From Anaerococcus mediterraneensis (GTDB taxonomy: Bacteria; Bacillota; Clostridia; Tissierellales; Peptoniphilaceae), in NCBI RefSeq assembly GCF_900128415.1, contig NZ_LT635772.1, forward strand, positions 1,426,001-1,490,000: a DNA stretch of 64,000 nucleotides, in the 5' to 3' direction. Within the stretch, counting starts at the first letter, position 1. Each line of letters opens with the position of its first letter. The notes below the pieces were generated by a model that ran no database searches, was not told the origin of the DNA, and worked only from the letters and a program-made list of their open reading frames with translations. This document shows positions 56,024 through 64,000 of the stretch, piece by piece. The translations under genes and the position numbers were made by a program.

Positions 56024-57016
56024 TTATTTAACCTTATACCTATGTTTAGATTGCTCAGAATGTTTGAACATGGCTTCTTTTGCCTTTTCTATGTCATTTA
56101 GCAATATTGCTCCATAGATATCTTGGTGCTCCCTATAAATTTCTCTAGCATCCTCCATAGTTGATAAACCTGTAGAGCTTATTTGTTTTAGTAGGTTTTG
56201 TATAGTTGATAAAAGCGAAAATATAAGTGGATTGCCTGAACATTCAGCTACAACGAGGTGGAATTTAATATCTTCTTCTAGGAATTTTTCTAAATTTTCT
56301 TCTTGTAGGGCCTTGGTCGATTCATTAAAAACCTCTGTAAGTTTTGCTAATGTATCACCATCTGTAGATTTACTGGCAAGTTCCACTGCCTTTAGCTCCA
56401 ATGAGGACCTAACCTGTATTATATTTTCCACTTCATCAACATTTAGAAATAAAGCCCAAGATAGGGGTATGGAGAAAAATCCTGAGCTTTGGGATGCTAT
56501 ATAAGTCCCTTGGCCAGGTCTTATATCTATCATCCCCATGATTTGCAGTACCTTGAGGGCTTCTCTAATAGAAGATCTTGAAGTTTTTAGTTTTTTGGCC
56601 AAATCTCTATCTGACTCAACTTGCTCACCTACAGATAGGGATCCAGATATCATTTGATTGGCAAAATAATCTGTGAGTGTATTTACTAGACTACTTATAT
56701 TAGAATCTTTGTTTTTATTATTTAGTTCACATAAAGGATGCTCTCTAAAATTTTCTTCTATATATTCTATAAAATCCAACCTATCCATAGTAAAAGTTTC
56801 TTTATCTATATGGAATTTTTCTGAAACATTTTCTATTACACAATCTAGGCGTACACCCCATCCATTTTCTAAATTTGAATAGGTAGCTAAACTTACCAAA
56901 CTTTTACCATTCTCATCTGTCAAAAAACACTTTATAAACTCGGTTTGGGTCATATTTAAAAAGTTCCTAAAACTTTTCAGATTTTCGTTTCTAGAATCAT
57001 TATTTATATTAGACAT
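56024..57016 (-). CDS. GntR/FadR-type (FCD) regulator with an extra XRE-like N-terminal domain
   Basis: A 330-residue regulator. Residues about 10-80 look like an XRE-type helix-turn-helix (FRNFLNMTQTEFIKCFL, then SLATYSNLENGWGV). A GntR winged helix follows at about 105-175 (SGSLSVGEQVESDRDLAKKL, SRSSIREALKVLQIMGMI, RPGQGTYI). An FCD ligand-binding domain runs to the end (VRSSLELKAVELA, DIKFHLVVAECSGNPL, HQDIYGAILLND), with His/Asp residues that bind metal and carboxylate ligands. Classical FadR-group proteins are ~230-250 residues, so the first domain is extra. It is the last gene of the allantoin-type operon, 21 bases after lctP, and probably regulates it. Confidence 0.88.
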   Translation of the reverse strand: MSNINNDSRNENLKSFRNFLNMTQTEFIKCFLTDENGKSLVSLATYSNLENGWGVRLDCVIENVSEKFHIDKETFTMDRLDFIEYIEENFREHPLCELNNKNKDSNISSLVNTLTDYFANQMISGSLSVGEQVESDRDLAKKLKTSRSSIREALKVLQIMGMIDIRPGQGTYIASQSSGFFSIPLSWALFLNVDEVENIIQVRSSLELKAVELASKSTDGDTLAKLTEVFNESTKALQEENLEKFLEEDIKFHLVVAECSGNPLIFSLLSTIQNLLKQISSTGLSTMEDAREIYREHQDIYGAILLNDIEKAKEAMFKHSEQSKHRYKVK

Positions 57017-57037
57017 AGATCATCCTTCTCATAGTTA

Positions 57038-58639
57038 TTATAACGTTATAAGTAGCATTATACCTAATAAAAGTGTAAATGGTATAGTCACCACTAGTAA
57101 TTTCTTTAGGATTTCACCTTCCTTACCCAAAATATTTGCAGTTGTTGTTCCTAGGATTATCTTGCTAGGGCTTACTGCTGAGCCTACTGAGGCTCCTGTT
57201 GTTTGTGCTGCAAGGACTTTGGCAGTCGATACATTTAGTAGCTCGGCTGTCTTTAGCTGGAATTGTGAGAACAAAATATTAGAACTCATATTTGATCCTG
57301 TCATAAATGTCCCTATAAGACCAACAAAAGGTGATATTAATAGATAAAATCTGCCAAGGACTTTTGCAAAACCACTAGCAAGTACCACTGTTTGTCCTGT
57401 CCCACTCATTAGGTTTGACATTATTACCAAACCCAATATTGAAATAGCAGATGGCAAAGTCATCTTGTTTGTTTTTTGTAAAATTTGCCCAACCTCACCC
57501 TTCTCTACAACATTTTTTGACCTGTAGTAGAAAATTCCTACAAGAGAAGAGATGACTAGAAAAAAGCTAGCATGGGTAAATATTGCAAGTGGCGAATATT
57601 TTTCTACGCTTGGATTTACATATCCATAGCCTGTCGCTGTTTCAGAAAATCCAAAACCTAGTTTTACTCCACCTATGGCATTATTTATTGGTTTTATTGT
57701 AAGAACTATAAGAGTGATAAGCGATAGAATTACATAAGGCATAAAAGCCTCTCCAAGACTCAATTTGTGGTCTATATTCTCATCTGTCTTACTTGCTGAC
57801 CTATCCATTATTTTTGATGAATCTAATTTCCAATCTTCCCTATATATTTTTAGTCTACTTATAAAAATAAGGGCTACAAAGGAAATTAGGGCAGGTATAA
57901 AGTTCGCTAGAGTGGTTGAAATTTGACTTAAAATCAACTGACCAACTCCTTGAATTGCCGATAATATTAGTATAGCTACAAAGCCTTTTTTAACTGCCTC
58001 TTTGCCTCCATACAAGAATGATATTATAAATCCTACAGCTAGATTCCACACCAATAGGTATATACCTGTCCATAATGCAGTTTGTAAGTATATTTCGCTT
58101 CCCATTTCTAAGTTTGCACTCATTGCTAATGAATCCCATGCAGCCCCAAGAGTACCGAAAGTATTACCAAAAGATTGGCCTAAAAGAGGTATTATTACCG
58201 CATAAACAGGCAATACTCCAATACCTATCAATATTGGTGCTCCAACAGCAACTGGCACTCCAAAACCTGTTATACCTTGCAAGAAGCTTTCAAAGATCCA
58301 ACCAAACATGAGGACTACCAAAAGTTCATTTGGTATTATTTTTCCTATCTTATCTCTGATGACCAAAAAAGCTTGGGCCCTATCGCCAACCTGATAAAGA
58401 AGTATAGCAGACCATACAATCAAAATAATTATAAAGGCGGACCAGGCTCCCTTTAGGGATTCATTTATAACTAACTTTATATTCCCTTTAAATATTACAA
58501 AACTTGTAAACAATGTTATAGCAAGACCGATCATGGCTGCCTTTGATGCAGCCATATTTAGTCCCACCAAAAGGATAATAAGGGCTATTATAGGTAAAAA
58601 AGCCATAGACCAAGTTAACAAATTAATTGGTATATTCAT
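57038..58639 (-). CDS. LctP-family monocarboxylate permease (L-lactate permease family)
   Basis: A 533-residue polytopic membrane protein with about 12-14 helices. Family segments are LLMFGWIFESFLQGITGFGVPVAVGAPILIGIGV-like core pieces (e.g. GITGFGVPVAVGAPIL), FGNTFGTLGAAWDSL, and TGSNMSSNILFSQFQ near the C-terminus. LctP permeases move lactate or glycolate with protons. Here the gene lies 9 bases after carbamate kinase in an allantoin-catabolism operon, so it may carry a pathway acid such as oxamate, oxalurate or glycolate; this is inference. Confidence 0.9.
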   Translation of the reverse strand: MNIPINLLTWSMAFLPIIALIILLVGLNMAASKAAMIGLAITLFTSFVIFKGNIKLVINESLKGAWSAFIIILIVWSAILLYQVGDRAQAFLVIRDKIGKIIPNELLVVLMFGWIFESFLQGITGFGVPVAVGAPILIGIGVLPVYAVIIPLLGQSFGNTFGTLGAAWDSLAMSANLEMGSEIYLQTALWTGIYLLVWNLAVGFIISFLYGGKEAVKKGFVAILILSAIQGVGQLILSQISTTLANFIPALISFVALIFISRLKIYREDWKLDSSKIMDRSASKTDENIDHKLSLGEAFMPYVILSLITLIVLTIKPINNAIGGVKLGFGFSETATGYGYVNPSVEKYSPLAIFTHASFFLVISSLVGIFYYRSKNVVEKGEVGQILQKTNKMTLPSAISILGLVIMSNLMSGTGQTVVLASGFAKVLGRFYLLISPFVGLIGTFMTGSNMSSNILFSQFQLKTAELLNVSTAKVLAAQTTGASVGSAVSPSKIILGTTTANILGKEGEILKKLLVVTIPFTLLLGIMLLITL

Positions 58640-58648
58640 TTTTTCCCC

Positions 58649-59584
58649 CTAACCTATGATTTTTGTACCTGTTTTTCCATCCAAAGCTTCTGATACTTTT
58701 TCAAGTAGGGTTATAAGGGCTTCTTTGCCATCTCCATCGCTAACAAAGGAAATAGATGCTTCTACCTTTGGCTCCATAGATCCCTTGCCAAATTCTCCAG
58801 TTTTTATATATTCATTAGCTTGATCTACTGTTAGCTCGTCTAGCCACTGTTCATTTTCTTTTCCAAAATTGATAGCAACTTTTTCCACAGCTGTCAAAAT
58901 TATTAGATAATCAGCATCAAGACCCTTACCCAGCAAAGCTGATGTATTATCCTTGTCAATAACTGCACTTACTTCTTCATAGGTATCATCATTTTTTATA
59001 ACAGGGATTCCACCACCACCGCAAGCTATAACAACATGGCCAGCATCAAGAAGTGAATTTATACTATTTAGTTCTAAAATTCTTTGTGGTTTTGGTGAAG
59101 CAACAACTGTTCTAAAGCCTCTACCGGAGTCCTCAACAACATCTAGACCTTGTTTTATAAGCTCATTTGCTTCTTCTTCATTCATAAACCTACCAATTGG
59201 CTTGCTAGGATTTTTGAAGGCTGGATCATTTTTATCAACTTCCACTTGGGTAAGGATGGTTGTAACCATCTTATTTAGCTTTCTTTTTGCTAATTCATTT
59301 TTTATAGCATTTTCCAGGTCTATACCTATATAGCCTTGGCTCATTGCTACACTATAAGGTAGTGAAACCCTGCCATAAGAAGGTATCAAGGTTATAAGTT
59401 CATCCATAGCAGTTTGGATCATACCTACTTGTGGACCATTACCATGGGTTATAACTATTTCCATACCTTTTTCGACAAGATCAACTATTGATACTGCAGC
59501 TTTTGATAAGGCAATTTTCTGCTCATTGGCATTTTCTCCAAGGGCATTGCCTCCTAAGGCAATTACTACTCTTTTATTTTTCAT
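58649..59584 (-). CDS. arcC: Carbamate kinase
   Basis: Makes ATP from carbamoyl phosphate and ADP. It has 311 residues: VVIALGGNALG, ITHGNGPQVGMIQ, GRGFRTVVASPKP, ACGGGGIPVI and GSMEPKVEA. No arcA or arcB is nearby; the neighbours are the oxalurate-cleaving FdrA-YlbE fusion and allD, so here it should serve allantoin rather than arginine breakdown, like E. coli YbcF. The ATG follows AAGGAG. Confidence 0.95.
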   Translation of the reverse strand: MKNKRVVIALGGNALGENANEQKIALSKAAVSIVDLVEKGMEIVITHGNGPQVGMIQTAMDELITLIPSYGRVSLPYSVAMSQGYIGIDLENAIKNELAKRKLNKMVTTILTQVEVDKNDPAFKNPSKPIGRFMNEEEANELIKQGLDVVEDSGRGFRTVVASPKPQRILELNSINSLLDAGHVVIACGGGGIPVIKNDDTYEEVSAVIDKDNTSALLGKGLDADYLIILTAVEKVAINFGKENEQWLDELTVDQANEYIKTGEFGKGSMEPKVEASISFVSDGDGKEALITLLEKVSEALDGKTGTKIIG

Positions 59585-59604
59585 ATTTTCTCCTTAAAAT
59601 AAAT

Positions 59605-59627
59605 TAGAGGGACTATTAATCCCTCTA
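59605..59627 (-). terminator. Leader/terminator-like hairpin before arcC
   Basis: TAGAGGGA-TTAATAG-TCCCTCTA (minus strand) followed by AATTTATTTT and then the arcC ribosome site. The T-tract is weak, so it may be an attenuator or an mRNA processing/stability element. The whole gap 59585-59793 otherwise holds AT-rich sequence with possible -10 boxes but no clear promoter. Confidence 0.5.
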
Positions 59628-59793
59628 AAAGTATAAGTCTTAGCCAAAAGTCTAAATTATATGTTAACGGTGTTATTGTTATGACTTATATTGAATTTGG
59701 AGGTCAATAAATTACTATAAGACTATTTCTTGGCTTCTGACTAATGGTTATTATCTATTATAATATATAACGAAATTTTTTGAAATTATTTTA

Positions 59794-62700
59794 TTAAGCT
59801 TTGAAACCCAATTTTTCGGCATAGGCTAAAATTGCTTTTTCAAAAGCTTCTAGAGGTGGGTGAACAGTACCTGCTCCAATTTGACCATAGCCTGGAATTT
59901 TGTGAGCTATACCAGTATTTATAACTGGAGTTATACCTTTTTCTACAACCAAAGCAGAATCAAGTCCTAGGCAAGACCCTTTGAAATCCCAGTTTGGTAT
60001 AGCGTAGTTTGGATTGTGGTCTAGGTATATTTCTGTCATCTCATTTGATGTATCAAAGGCATCTTGGTAGCCACCTGCACCTACAAATCTAGTAACAGCT
60101 GGAGCTGCAATCATTGCTACACCACCAACTCCTAGGGTCTCTGTTATAGCACTATCACCTATATCTGGGCATCCGTCTTCTGCGTCATAGCCAGTAAAGT
60201 AGAGTCCTTGTGGTGTATTTACAGGACCTGTAAACCACTGATCTCCCATACCTGCGATCCTTATTCCAAATTCTACACCATTTCTGCAAAGAGCTGTAAC
60301 AACTGTACCATCAGATCCTTCTCTAGCTCCATCCATTATAGCTTTTGAAGAAGCCATCATGATGTTAAGGAAGAATTGATCAGTATCAGCCAAGAATTTC
60401 ATAACTTGGAACTTGTCATCTTCATTCATATCCATTTTTGTTATTGTAGGACCCACTTCTTTATAAAAAGCAAGTGATGCTGCAATATTTCTTTGGTGGA
60501 ATTCATCTCCCATTGCTATTGCTTTGGCAACAAGTGGGTTTACCTGAATACCGTCTTCAAATTTTCTTATTGCTTTAGATAAGGTTGGGCCAAGTATATC
60601 TCTCATCCATCTTAGTCTATCAACTACTTCTTGGTCATAGGCACCAAATCTTAAAACTTTGCCTATACCTTCATTCATTGTACAATATGCTACATTTGAA
60701 AATGTATCATTTTCTACAACAAAGACAGGCATATTTTTAGTTGTTATACCGCCCATTGGTCCAACTGCATTTACATGGTGGCATGGTATGAATTTTATCT
60801 CACCACTTTCAAGTAATTTTTTTGCTGATTCTTCATCTTCTGCCCATTCTTCAAATAGGACTGCACCTATACATGATCCCTTAACTGTAGGTGGCATATC
60901 CTTATACTCGATAGGTGGACCAGCGTGTAGGATTACTTTTCCATCGTTTATCTCTTCTATAACTTCTTTTGCAAGTCTAACATCTCTTATTATAGGTTGA
61001 CCTGCTACAATTTTTGCAATTGTCTCTTTATTTTTTTCTTCTACATTGACTTTTTCATTGTTCCTAATGAAGTTAAGTGCTTTGATCAATGTTATATTTC
61101 CGCCTGCTGGTGGTGTCCAGTTGTATTGGACAACTCTACAGCCAAACTCTTCACAAACTTCAGCAAAACTTTTTAAACCGATATTTATAATATTTGGTTT
61201 TTTATTTAACATATCGATCAATTTTTCGCTTGCTTTTGTTTCAGGTCTCTTATTTTTTTCTAAAGGTTTAATTTCTTTTTTCTCTTCTTTTAATTTTAGC
61301 CCCACAAGGTCAATAGCAACTTGACAAGCAATTTTGTTTGTATCACAAACTAGGACACCTGATTCTTTAAGTTTGCTTACTGCCTCATCATAATTTTGAA
61401 AATCTTTTCTTGTACCACAAACTGTAGCTACAAAGTAAACTTTTCTATTGTCTGCTTTAGCTTTTTCTTGAAGCCCTTTTATGCTTGGTATCAATGCACC
61501 TGCCATATCTTCATGAGATCCATAGCCAAGTACAACATCAAATAAAATAACTCCTGTATTTTTATCCTCAAGAGCATCTGTCATGCACTCAATTCTCTTG
61601 CCTGGATCTATCATTGGGTGTGGTCTACCTCTGGTGTAAACATCATCACCTAAGTCTATAACGGTATTGCCATCAATATTTAGCATATAACCTTCGATGT
61701 CTTCTGGAGGATTGTCTAAGTGCATTGCATCTTTTATAAGCATGGCAGCTTCATTAGCTAATGTGCCCCCAGAATAATATGCTTTTATTGATTTCTTTTC
61801 ATCCTTATCAAACTTTTCTAGGCCGCTTAGGTCAAAACTACCATCTTCTACATCCTTGTCCCTAAGAATAGCAACAGCAAGTCTAGCTGCTTCATCTAGG
61901 GTATAAGCGTGATATAGGCCTTCTTCGTGGTAGCTAGGTTTTTCACCAACAAATAGTGTTACAACTGGTTTAGAAAATGCTTTTAGTCTCTCGTTGATCT
62001 TATCTCTAACAGACTTTGCAGGTGGTTTAGATATTACAATCAAAACTTCTACATTTTGATCATCTTCCATGGCATCTATCATATCCAAAGTTGTGATACC
62101 GCCTATTTCTTCTCTTAGGTCTCTACCACCAACTCCTATTGCATTTGTTACACCTTCGCCAAGTCTATCAATAATTGTTGTTAGCTCTTGGATACCAGTA
62201 CCACTTGCACCAATGATACCAATTTTTCCTGCTTGTACACTGTTTGTGAAAGCAATTGGAACTGAATTGATTATTCCTGTACCACAGTCAGGTCCCATAA
62301 GAACTAGACCTTTAGAGTGAGCTTTTTCTTTTAGGCTTTTTTCATCTTCTATGCTGACATTATCTGAAAACATAAATACATTCATGCCTTCATCTAAGGC
62401 CCTATCAGCCTCTATTGCTGCATAAGCTCCAGGAACAGATATTACCGCTAGGTCTGCTTCTGGCATGGAATTTAGGGCCTTGTCCCATGAAATAACTTCT
62501 TCTATTTTTGGGTTTGTAGCCTTCGATTTTTGTTGGTCTTCGAAGAATTTTTTTGATTCTTCAAGGATTTTATCCATAAGGTCTTCATCTTCTAGATCAG
62601 CTACTATAACCATATCATTTGAGCTAGCCTTATCTAATTTTTCTGTAAATAAGCCACTTTGCTTGAAAATATCTTTGTTGGCAGGAGTTGCCATCATGAT

Positions 62701-62802
62701 AGAAACCTTGTTTACCCCATCCATTTGTGAAATATGGTTGGTAAGCAACATCAAGGCTACAGAATCATGGTAGCTTCCTTCTTGAACTAATGTTTTTAGC
62801 AT
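59794..62802 (-). CDS. FdrA (AllF) - YlbE (AllG, DUF1116) fusion, putative oxamate carbamoyltransferase
   Basis: A single 1002-residue chain. Residues 1-500 are FdrA, a succinyl-CoA-synthetase-like fold: VPGAYAAIEADRALDEG, GPDCGTGIINSVPIAF, GIIGASGTGIQELTTI, and VLGYGSHEDMAG. A charged linker (503-535) follows. Residues 536-1002 are DUF1116/YlbE: INIGLKSFAEVCEEFG, WTPPAGGN, HHVNAVGPMGGITT, and VGGVAMIAAPAVTRFVG. In E. coli these are two genes (fdrA, ylbE), and with ylbF they are reported to form the oxamate carbamoyltransferase AllFGH. It splits oxalurate into oxamate and carbamoyl phosphate. No DUF2877 (AllH) gene is present in the window. The next gene upstream is allD. Confidence 0.9.
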   Translation of the reverse strand: MLKTLVQEGSYHDSVALMLLTNHISQMDGVNKVSIMMATPANKDIFKQSGLFTEKLDKASSNDMVIVADLEDEDLMDKILEESKKFFEDQQKSKATNPKIEEVISWDKALNSMPEADLAVISVPGAYAAIEADRALDEGMNVFMFSDNVSIEDEKSLKEKAHSKGLVLMGPDCGTGIINSVPIAFTNSVQAGKIGIIGASGTGIQELTTIIDRLGEGVTNAIGVGGRDLREEIGGITTLDMIDAMEDDQNVEVLIVISKPPAKSVRDKINERLKAFSKPVVTLFVGEKPSYHEEGLYHAYTLDEAARLAVAILRDKDVEDGSFDLSGLEKFDKDEKKSIKAYYSGGTLANEAAMLIKDAMHLDNPPEDIEGYMLNIDGNTVIDLGDDVYTRGRPHPMIDPGKRIECMTDALEDKNTGVILFDVVLGYGSHEDMAGALIPSIKGLQEKAKADNRKVYFVATVCGTRKDFQNYDEAVSKLKESGVLVCDTNKIACQVAIDLVGLKLKEEKKEIKPLEKNKRPETKASEKLIDMLNKKPNIINIGLKSFAEVCEEFGCRVVQYNWTPPAGGNITLIKALNFIRNNEKVNVEEKNKETIAKIVAGQPIIRDVRLAKEVIEEINDGKVILHAGPPIEYKDMPPTVKGSCIGAVLFEEWAEDEESAKKLLESGEIKFIPCHHVNAVGPMGGITTKNMPVFVVENDTFSNVAYCTMNEGIGKVLRFGAYDQEVVDRLRWMRDILGPTLSKAIRKFEDGIQVNPLVAKAIAMGDEFHQRNIAASLAFYKEVGPTITKMDMNEDDKFQVMKFLADTDQFFLNIMMASSKAIMDGAREGSDGTVVTALCRNGVEFGIRIAGMGDQWFTGPVNTPQGLYFTGYDAEDGCPDIGDSAITETLGVGGVAMIAAPAVTRFVGAGGYQDAFDTSNEMTEIYLDHNPNYAIPNWDFKGSCLGLDSALVVEKGITPVINTGIAHKIPGYGQIGAGTVHPPLEAFEKAILAYAEKLGFKA

Positions 62803-62813
62803 TTATTTGCTCC

Positions 62814-63866
62814 TTATTCTGCAAAACGGTTTTTATTATCGTATCTGTCAAAGTGAATATCGTCAGATTTTAAGTATTCAACTATAGCATCTACTATTTC
62901 AATTCCGCCTTTTTTTTCAGCTTTTTCTTTTCTCAAGTTAGCTCTTTGACCTGGATAATAAACTTGACCGTATCCTTCTACAGCCTTCATCTCATTTAAT
63001 TCATCCATTGTTTGGCCAATGCGCTCTCTAAATATTTCTGGGTCCATAAATCTCTTTGGGTCCATAACTATGATCATTTGTCCAAGATCTCTTCCTTTTG
63101 ATAGGTCGTGATACATTGATGATACATGGCCACCAAATGGTACGTCTAATAGTACTCCAGAAAATACATCTACTAGCATCATTAGACCATAACCCTTAGC
63201 TCCTGCTATTGGAACTAGGGCATTTACCTTGTGTGGGTCTGTAACAGGTTTTCCATTCTTATCTACAGCCCAATCTGCAGGTATGTTTTCACCTTTTGAT
63301 TTTTTATCTAGGATTTTGCCCCAAGCTTGTACAGTTGTAGCCATATCGAAAACTAAATTTCTGCCATTTGTTCCTGGAGCTGCAAATGAAATTGGGTTTG
63401 TACCATAATATGGTTCTGTACCTCCAAATGGAACAGCCATTGGGTCTGATTGGCAAAATGAAATAGCTACTAAGCCTTCGTTGGCACACATTTCTGTATA
63501 ATATCCAATAGAGCCGCTGTGTGACATTTGTCTCATACCTACAACAGCTATACCGCTTTCTTTAGCCATTTTTATAGCTTCTTCTGTAGCTTCTATTGCT
63601 ATTGGATAACCACATCCATTGTCACCTTCAAAAACTCCTGAAGCTGGACCTGTTTTTCTAAACTCAAATTTAGGATTTGTGTTTATTCCACCCTTGGCAA
63701 TTCTTTCGGCATAATACTCAACCCTAACTGCACCATGAGAGTGGTATCCTCTTTCATCTGCCCATGTTAAAACCTCTGCAGTATCATCAGCGTGTTTTTC
63801 TGATAAACCAGCTTTTTGAAGTTTATTTTTCATCAACCCTTTTAGTTCATCTCTTGATAATTTCAT
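62814..63866 (-). CDS. allD: Ureidoglycolate dehydrogenase
   Basis: A 350-residue member of the malate/L-lactate dehydrogenase 2 family that oxidises (S)-ureidoglycolate to oxalurate with NAD. The sequence closely follows E. coli AllD as I know it: DERGYHSHGAVRVEYYAERI, MSHSGSIGYY, QSDPMAVPFGGTEPYYGTN, MATTVQAWGKILD and the ending DRYDNKNRFAE. The ATG has a GGGGG-rich site. It lies 11 bases before the FdrA-YlbE gene and 25 bases after allE. Confidence 0.95.
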   Translation of the reverse strand: MKLSRDELKGLMKNKLQKAGLSEKHADDTAEVLTWADERGYHSHGAVRVEYYAERIAKGGINTNPKFEFRKTGPASGVFEGDNGCGYPIAIEATEEAIKMAKESGIAVVGMRQMSHSGSIGYYTEMCANEGLVAISFCQSDPMAVPFGGTEPYYGTNPISFAAPGTNGRNLVFDMATTVQAWGKILDKKSKGENIPADWAVDKNGKPVTDPHKVNALVPIAGAKGYGLMMLVDVFSGVLLDVPFGGHVSSMYHDLSKGRDLGQMIIVMDPKRFMDPEIFRERIGQTMDELNEMKAVEGYGQVYYPGQRANLRKEKAEKKGGIEIVDAIVEYLKSDDIHFDRYDNKNRFAE

Positions 63867-63891
63867 TTGTATATCCCCCTAGATATTAATC

Positions 63892-64000
63892 CTATAGTTC
63901 TACGTCTCTATTGCAATCTTTAGAATAGATATAAGAGAAATCTTCGTTACCGATACCATAGCAAGCTTGTGGACAATATGCATCCATAAATACATAATCT
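63892..64000 (-). CDS. allE: (S)-ureidoglycine aminohydrolase, C-terminal end only (start outside window)
   Basis: The last 35 residues are visible: [17 protein letters not shown], then [13 protein letters not shown] and stop. This matches the C-terminal cupin end of AllE/YlbA, which converts ureidoglycine to ureidoglycolate and ammonia. It is directly upstream of allD, as expected for the pathway. The bulk of the gene lies beyond the right edge. Confidence 0.8.
   Translation of the reverse strand, partial: DYVFMDAYCPQACYGIGNEDFSYIYSKDCNRDVEL

Overview
The window is a stretch of a low-GC Gram-positive, anaerobic chromosome. Oxygen-sensitive class III ribonucleotide reductase (nrdDG), a clostridial 2[4Fe-4S] ferredoxin, a SCIFF peptide with its radical-SAM maturase, and Firmicutes-type gene orders (dnaG-rpoD-trmK-nif3; tmk-darA-holB-ricT; rho-rpmE-prmC-prfA-sua5-upp-murA) point to a Tissierellia/Clostridia coccus of the Peptoniphilaceae kind, for example Anaerococcus. 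That placement is inference from gene content, not from a search. Most genes lie on the minus strand.

Layout. 0-1.4 kb: an AraC/GyrI-like regulator cut by the window edge, and an orphan AbiEi antitoxin followed by a 23-codon remnant of its AbiEii toxin. 1.5-6.1 kb: rlmD, a nuclease-DinG-type helicase and a nitroreductase. 6.1-7.5 kb: a THF riboswitch controlling the folate transporter gene folT, then an IS200-type element. 7.5-12.2 kb: nucleoside deoxyribosyltransferase, the TPM/LemA pair and nrdDG with two NrdR boxes. 12.2-17.4 kb: clpB and a CbpA-like dnaJ gene under a CtsR-like operator, then apt and an LCP-family gene. 17.4-20.5 kb: a PLP decarboxylase and the scfA-scfB ranthipeptide locus. 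20.5-37.5 kb: a long minus-strand run of housekeeping genes (comF, recD2, murA, upp, sua5, CDF transporter, prfA, prmC, rpmE, rho, fba, proS, tex, traX and an unknown membrane protein). 37.5-41.3 kb: tRNA-Thr(CGT), ferredoxin, ricT-holB-darA-tmk and L25. 41.4-45.4 kb: a 1-Cys thiol peroxidase, a FemX-like transferase, a degenerate FolD homologue and an SH3-NlpC/P60 wall hydrolase. 45.6-50.9 kb: RNase P RNA, nif3, trmK, an unusually long rpoD, and dnaG. 51-56 kb: an AraC regulator, a putative glycoside hydrolase lipoprotein, tuf, tRNA-Thr(GGT) and a zinc metallopeptidase.

56-64 kb (minus strand) is the most distinctive accessory region. It encodes the 3' end of ureidoglycine aminohydrolase (allE), ureidoglycolate dehydrogenase (allD), a single 1002-residue fusion of FdrA (AllF) and YlbE (AllG), carbamate kinase, an LctP-family permease and an XRE-GntR/FCD regulator. 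Read together this is an anaerobic allantoin-degradation route: ureidoglycolate is oxidised to oxalurate, oxalurate is cleaved to oxamate plus carbamoyl phosphate, and carbamate kinase makes ATP from the latter. The fused transcarbamoylase, the absence of allH in the window and the coupling to a lactate-type permease are worth following up.

Visible regulation includes the THF riboswitch, tandem NrdR boxes, a CtsR-type operator, an AbiEi operator candidate, an exact 7-1-7 Fur-like palindrome near the ferredoxin gene, an inverted repeat shared by two divergent promoters, and many intrinsic terminators.
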